Shown piece by piece: positions 6,487 to 10,468 of a stretch of DNA of 10,468 nt (position 1 is its first letter; every line of letters begins with the position of its first letter). The position numbers and the translations under genes are program-made. The notes beneath the pieces were generated by a model that searched no databases, was not told where the DNA came from, and was given only the letters and a program-made list of their open reading frames with translations. This DNA is from CAYGZC01 sp964354225 (GTDB lineage Bacteria; Bacteroidota; Ignavibacteria; UBA10030; SZUA-254), in NCBI GenBank assembly GCA_964354225.1, contig CAYGZC010000237.1, positions 1 through 10,468 of the forward strand, in the 5' to 3' direction.

Positions 6487-9400
6487 ATGGCACAACCAAT
6501 AAATACCATCCTTGATAATAGTGAGGGCAATACTATCTTGAAAACCCTCCAAAGATTACTACCCGAATCAAATAAATTGGATATCGCGACAGGTTTCTTT
6601 GAAATTGGATCACTTTTAACCTTAGATAGCTTTTGGAATCACCTTGAAAAAGTACGGATTGTAATGGGAGATGAAACTACTAAGCGAACTCGAAGCGAGC
6701 TGTTAAATGTGCTCACTAGAGCCAGCGAAGAAAGTATCGAGAGAGAAAAAGAAAAATCGGATGACGCGACAGGACTTAAAGCAGTGAGGCAGGCATTGAT
6801 GCAGAAACAAATTGAGGCAAAGATATACCGTCAAGCAAAGTTTCATGCTAAAGCATATCTGATGCAGGCAAAATCTCCAAGTCCGGTGAATTTTGGAATA
6901 GTTGGCTCAAGCAATTTTACCGAACCCGGCTTGACGAAAAATCTTGAGCTGAATTTATTTACTACCGATCAGTTGCAGCTTAAAGCATTGCAAGAATGGT
7001 TCGACCAAGCGTGGCAAGAATCGGAAGAAGTGAGAGAAGAATTGCTCAAGGTGATTGAGCCGCATCTTAAACTTTATTTACCGTTTGAAGTTTATGTAAA
7101 GGCACTTTATGAATATTTTCTCGGAAAAGAGATTCCAATAACAACTTGGGAAGAGCATGAATCAAAAATATATCCGATACTTGATGACTTGCAACAAATT
7201 GGCTATCGACAGGCATTATGGATTGCAGAGCGCTGGGGTGGCGCATTAATTTGTGATGGGGTTGGTTTCGGAAAAACTTACATCGGATTGATGTTAATCG
7301 AACGTTTTCTCCATGAACGTAAACGTGTAGTTTTAATTGTTCCCAAGTCTGCCCGTGAGAGTGTCTGGGAGAATCGCATTAAGCAGTACTTGTCAAGTTA
7401 TTATGGCGGGGCATTTAGTGGCGATCTCATCGAAATAGTTAATCACACAGATCTTCATCGTGAAAAGTTTCTGGAGCACTTAAATAGCATACAACGGCGT
7501 GCGGACATCATATTGGTTGATGAAGCGCATCATTTCAGAACTCCTAATGCTCAAAGAAGTGAAAAACTTTTCGATGTGGCTGAGTTTAATGGAAAAACGA
7601 AAAGAATATTTATGCTTACCGCTACCCCGGTTAATAATTCACTCTTTGATATTTTACATTTGATGGAGTATTTTACCCGAAAGAAACGAGATTATTTTCA
7701 AAAGCTTGGCATAAATGATACGATATCCTATTTTGTTAAAAAAGAAAAAGCTATTGAAGCAAAAATGGGGATCAAAGCGCAAGTTGAAGATGGCGATAAT
7801 CTATTTCCAGAGTTTGATGTTCTTGAGGCTGAAAAAGTGCTACGGGATGATATACTTTTCAGAACCGTAGTCATTCAACGCAGTCGAGATTATGCGAAAC
7901 ATTATTTCCAGCAGACTGGCAACGGAAAGTTTTATTTCCCCGAACGTAAAAAACCGATTGTAGCAGACTATAAATTAGCCCAAGTATATGGTGAATTATT
8001 CCAAAGTATAAAGAAATCATTTAACAAGGAAACTCCATTTGTTGAGTTAGCACTGTATAATCCTGAAACTTTCCGTAGAGATAAAGAGAAGATTGATGCA
8101 AAAATTCAAAACAGGGAGCGTCAGGTTCTTTCTCTAATTCGCGCTACACTCTTGAAGCGTATGGAATCATCTTACAAAGCTTTTGAGGCATCGTGTGAAG
8201 ATTTGTTGCGTTCCATGGCACGTTTCCTGCGTCATTTTGCGACTGATGAATGGAATGACTGGAAAAAACAACACGTTGATTTTTGGAACACAATTGAAAA
8301 GCATTGGCGTGACCGTTTTGTTGATGAAGATGAAGAATCTGAAGTGGAAGAGGATGATATTCTTCCACCACCTAAAAAAGATTTGATCCCTGAAGATTTT
8401 TTCATAGATCAAATTGTTGCAAGTGTCAGCCGCGACATGGATGAGTTGGCGGATTTCTTGCAGTTTATTCACGATAAAATCACTGAAAAGACAGATGATA
8501 AACTTAGTAAATTGATTGAACTTTTAACTAGCGACAACGAACTGCAGAAAAAGAAAGTTATCATCTTCACTCAATATAGAGATACAGCAAGATATTTGGA
8601 TCGACAATTAAAGGAAAAGGGATTAAACCAGGTTGAAGAAATTGATAGTACTTCGAAAAAGGACAGAGAAGTTGTAATTAAACGTTTTTCACCTTACTAC
8701 AATTGTACGGAGGAAGAACTTCCTAAGTATTTGAATCAGCCAATTCGGATTTTAATATCGACGGATATCCTTTCAGAAGGATTAAATTTGCAGGATGCAA
8801 ATCTGCTCATCAATTACGATTTGCACTGGAATCCTGTTCGGCTAATGCAACGTATTGGTCGTGTAGATCGTCGACTGGATCCTATGATAGAAAAGAAATT
8901 GAACCGTGAAAAATGTATTGTCCGTTTTTGGAATTTCCTACCGCCGGATGAATTGAATGATCTTATAGAACTCTACGAGCGTGTGTCTGGTAAGTTATTG
9001 CGCATCTCAAAAACACTCGGCATTGAAGGCAAACAGCTGCTTACGCCTGAAGATGATTTTGAAGCCCTTCGTGATTTTAATGCTTCATACAACGGGGTGA
9101 TTTCTTATGAAGAAAAAATGCGGCTCATTTATGAAAATATAATAAAAAAGTATCCTGCCCTCGCAACAGAATTACCAAAATTACCGAAACGTTTGTTCTC
9201 TGGTAAAAAGGTCTTGGCGGGTCATTCTGTCGGCGTTTTTGCTGCCTATCGTTTCCCATCGCGGATTGTGAAAGATGAAAGAGGAAATGAGCTAACTGTA
9301 CCTGGGGAATGTAGATGGTATTATCATCGCTATGATACCAACGATGTTTTTGAGAACATTGAAGCTATTCATAATATTATTAATTCTACTCCTGATACAC

Positions 9401-9543
9401 CAAGGGTTGTTGAGAAACCAATCGAAGAATTAAGAAAAAGGTTAAAGCTTATCGAGCAGAAAAAAGTAAATATTGAACTCCGCAATATGCAAGCTCAAGT
9501 AGGAACTAAAGCAACCCTCGTTTGTTGGATGGAGGTTAGTTAA
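6487..9543 (+). CDS. PLD-like nuclease domain fused to SNF2-family helicase
   Basis: Large protein (1018 residues) that probably translocates on DNA using ATP and carries a nuclease-like module. The N-terminal phospholipase-D-like domain (about 1-190) has H120 and K122 in KFHAKAYL and GSSNFTEPGL at 140-149; the Asp of a classical HxKx4D motif is not at its usual place (Q127). The SNF2 motor follows: Walker A GVGFGKT at 258-264, DEAHH at 345-349, LTATP at 377-381, IIFTQYRDT at 692-700, ISTDILSEGLNLQ at 757-769, and the arginine-finger motif QRIGRVDR at 788-795. Roughly 300 residues lie between the lobes, with an acidic stretch near 612-624. The region after 800 is unassigned. ATG 6487 is chosen because an AAGGTG sits just upstream (short spacing) and MAQPINTILDN begins the conserved part. 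GTG 6475 would add four residues and has no ribosome site. Such proteins occur with methylases in restriction and DISARM-like loci, and the neighbours fit that. Confidence 0.85.
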   Translation: MAQPINTILDNSEGNTILKTLQRLLPESNKLDIATGFFEIGSLLTLDSFWNHLEKVRIVMGDETTKRTRSELLNVLTRASEESIEREKEKSDDATGLKAVRQALMQKQIEAKIYRQAKFHAKAYLMQAKSPSPVNFGIVGSSNFTEPGLTKNLELNLFTTDQLQLKALQEWFDQAWQESEEVREELLKVIEPHLKLYLPFEVYVKALYEYFLGKEIPITTWEEHESKIYPILDDLQQIGYRQALWIAERWGGALICDGVGFGKTYIGLMLIERFLHERKRVVLIVPKSARESVWENRIKQYLSSYYGGAFSGDLIEIVNHTDLHREKFLEHLNSIQRRADIILVDEAHHFRTPNAQRSEKLFDVAEFNGKTKRIFMLTATPVNNSLFDILHLMEYFTRKKRDYFQKLGINDTISYFVKKEKAIEAKMGIKAQVEDGDNLFPEFDVLEAEKVLRDDILFRTVVIQRSRDYAKHYFQQTGNGKFYFPERKKPIVADYKLAQVYGELFQSIKKSFNKETPFVELALYNPETFRRDKEKIDAKIQNRERQVLSLIRATLLKRMESSYKAFEASCEDLLRSMARFLRHFATDEWNDWKKQHVDFWNTIEKHWRDRFVDEDEESEVEEDDILPPPKKDLIPEDFFIDQIVASVSRDMDELADFLQFIHDKITEKTDDKLSKLIELLTSDNELQKKKVIIFTQYRDTARYLDRQLKEKGLNQVEEIDSTSKKDREVVIKRFSPYYNCTEEELPKYLNQPIRILISTDILSEGLNLQDANLLINYDLHWNPVRLMQRIGRVDRRLDPMIEKKLNREKCIVRFWNFLPPDELNDLIELYERVSGKLLRISKTLGIEGKQLLTPEDDFEALRDFNASYNGVISYEEKMRLIYENIIKKYPALATELPKLPKRLFSGKKVLAGHSVGVFAAYRFPSRIVKDERGNELTVPGECRWYYHRYDTNDVFENIEAIHNIINSTPDTPRVVEKPIEELRKRLKLIEQKKVNIELRNMQAQVGTKATLVCWMEVS

Positions 9544-9547
9544 AAAG

Positions 9548-9559
9548 TGAAATATTTCA
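9548..9559. promoter_or_regulatory. 12-bp perfect palindrome, candidate operator
   Basis: TGAAATATTTCA reads the same on both strands. It lies in the 32-base gap between helicase and ORF6N gene, ending one base before the Shine-Dalgarno. A bound dimer here could affect transcription or translation start of the ORF6N gene. With only AT-rich sequence to judge by, chance is a real alternative, and binding by the ORF6N protein is pure inference. Confidence 0.3.
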
Positions 9560-9560
9560 T

Positions 9561-9567
9561 AAGGAGG
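9561..9567 (+). promoter_or_regulatory. Strong Shine-Dalgarno of the ORF6N gene
   Basis: AAGGAGG, an ideal anti-16S match, sits 8 bases before the ATG at 9576. It fixes the start of the ORF6N gene. It stands out because the xerD, protease, DUF1611 and asd starts have no recognisable Shine-Dalgarno. Confidence 0.85.
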
Positions 9568-9575
9568 AGAAAGGC

Positions 9576-10157
9576 ATGAGCAAAACCAATCTAATAGCAC
9601 CAGTCGAACCAATTGAGCGGTGGATTTTCTTTATCCGTAGTCAAAAAGTTATACTTGATAACGAGCTTGCGAGGATTTATGGTGTAACCACCAAAGCTTT
9701 AAATCAAGCGGTTAAACGCAATCTTGATAGATTTCCTGAAGATTTTATGTTTCAGTTGACACGGACAGAAATGGACACTCTTATTAGTGCCTTTACCAAC
9801 CGGTCACAATTTGTTACCGGTTCACAGAAACATCGTGACCCTCGATTTCTACCATACGTTTTTACCGAGCATGGCGCTTTGATGGCAGCAAATGTATTAA
9901 AGAGCAAGCGTGCTGCACTTATGAGCGTGTATGTTGTCCGTGCATTCGTGAAATTGCGTGAAGCTCTCGCTATGCATAAGGATCTTGCACAGAAGCTTAG
10001 AGAGCTTGAGAAAAAATTTGAATATCATGATACTGAAATAAAAGCCATCATTGAAGCGATTCGACAATTACTTCAACCACCTGAAAAACCCAAACGCCAA
10101 ATCGGCTTCAAAGTAGAAGAACCAAAACCAGTCTATCGTTTGCGGAGAAAACGATGA
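9576..10157 (+). CDS. ORF6N domain-containing DNA-binding protein
   Basis: Small protein (193 residues) with an N-terminal ORF6N domain (about 12-105), a DNA-binding module first recognised in phage and related to KilA-N/Bro-type proteins. Seen here: IRSQKVILDNELARIYGV at 20-37, then TKALNQAVKRNLDRFPEDFMFQLT at 39-62 (the family signature), and FLPYVFTEHGALMAANVL at 91-108. Residues 128-168 are helical with heptad-like spacing and probably form a coiled coil for dimers or oligomers. The tail has RQIGFK, as in many relatives, and ends in a basic RLRRKR. Such genes are often carried inside restriction-modification loci and prophages; the biochemical role is not established. It lies 32 bases after the helicase gene and overlaps the next start by ATGA, so it belongs to the same operon. 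Possible roles are local regulator or DNA-binding partner of the system. Confidence 0.85.
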   Translation: MSKTNLIAPVEPIERWIFFIRSQKVILDNELARIYGVTTKALNQAVKRNLDRFPEDFMFQLTRTEMDTLISAFTNRSQFVTGSQKHRDPRFLPYVFTEHGALMAANVLKSKRAALMSVYVVRAFVKLREALAMHKDLAQKLRELEKKFEYHDTEIKAIIEAIRQLLQPPEKPKRQIGFKVEEPKPVYRLRRKR

Positions 10158-10468
10158 AACCTATCCCAGAACAAGCTGTATATTCCATTTCAAATCAAGA
10201 AACTTTTTTACAATTCTTGAAAAACCATCTTGATTGGAAAATTCAGGATGATATCTCATTCGATGATTTAACATTCGGCTGGTCGCCGGAAGAAATGGGA
10301 TTAAAGAGTGATGACCTGCACGGCTCAAAGATTTCTCAGCTTCGTCCGTTTACAAACGATCAACCTTGGGGCATCTTCTTTATCCATCTTGCTAAACCGC
10401 AAGTGTATGTAACACAGTTGAGGAAACTAATTCGTTCACTCGCTCCGATGAAGCGCAAGCACAAAGAT
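10154..10468 (+). CDS. N-terminus of a large protein, probably Eco57I-class methylase/restriction subunit, 3' truncated
   Basis: The first 105 codons are open to the window edge with no stop. The ATG overlaps the ORF6N stop as ATGA, so translation is probably coupled. The sequence has a short variable start, then LKNHLDWKI near residue 22, an acidic patch, FGWSPEEMGL near 41, and a conserved-looking block QLRPFTNDQPWGIFFIHLA at about 62-80, followed by VYVTQLRKLIRSLAP. I recall this QLRPFxxDQPWGIF arrangement from the N-terminus of very long proteins annotated as Eco57I restriction-modification methylases, encoded beside PLD/SNF2 helicases. No methylase motif (such as NPPY) falls inside the window, so the assignment rests on memory of the N-terminal block plus context. 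The reading frame itself is convincing. Confidence 0.55.
   Translation, partial: MKPIPEQAVYSISNQETFLQFLKNHLDWKIQDDISFDDLTFGWSPEEMGLKSDDLHGSKISQLRPFTNDQPWGIFFIHLAKPQVYVTQLRKLIRSLAPMKRKHKD

Noticed and set aside
9576..10157. ORF6N protein as a prophage remnant
   Set aside because: No other phage gene is present, and the gene is intact and tightly placed in an operon with helicase and probable methylase genes. ORF6N genes are also common in restriction loci.
1..10468. tRNA, rRNA or riboswitch
   Set aside because: Nearly all sequence is coding and the gaps are too short. I saw no cloverleaf or known riboswitch core in them.

Overview
The window reads entirely on the + strand and holds nine protein genes with almost no non-coding space (the longest gap is about 70 bases). 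It suggests a mid-to-low GC Gram-negative chromosome, perhaps of the Bacteroidetes/Chlorobi/Ignavibacteria (FCB) group. The hints are start regions that mostly lack Shine-Dalgarno sequences, an AT-rich heptanucleotide repeat between genes, and the general look of the proteins. No marker gene settles the taxonomy, so this is a weak inference.

Bases 1-6414 are a tightly packed housekeeping run. It begins with the 3' part of a PgpH/YqfF-type membrane HD phosphohydrolase (cut by the window edge). A XerD-like tyrosine recombinase follows, overlapping it by ATGA. Next come a CysK-family PLP enzyme with an unusual cysteine-rich C-terminus, a small site-2-protease-family membrane metalloprotease, a DUF1611 P-loop protein, and aspartate-semialdehyde dehydrogenase (asd). 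Gaps are -4, 9, 53, 7 and 16 bases, so much of this may be co-transcribed. The enzymes point to c-di-AMP turnover, chromosome dimer resolution, cysteine synthesis and the aspartate/diaminopimelate pathway. I see no single pathway that joins them all.

Bases 6415-10468 look like an accessory block of nucleic-acid-handling genes. A 1018-residue protein fuses an N-terminal phospholipase-D-like (HKD nuclease) domain to an SNF2-type helicase. It is followed by a small ORF6N-domain protein with a perfect Shine-Dalgarno and a 12-bp palindrome upstream. Overlapping that by ATGA is the first 105 codons of a gene that runs off the window. Its conserved N-terminal block reminds me of large Eco57I-class methylase/restriction proteins. 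The most economical reading is the start of a restriction-modification-like or DISARM-like phage-defence operon. The missing downstream sequence is needed to name it.

The best non-coding signal is a 7-bp-period repeat around 3607-3669 that keeps register through the cysK stop codon and ends just before the protease start.
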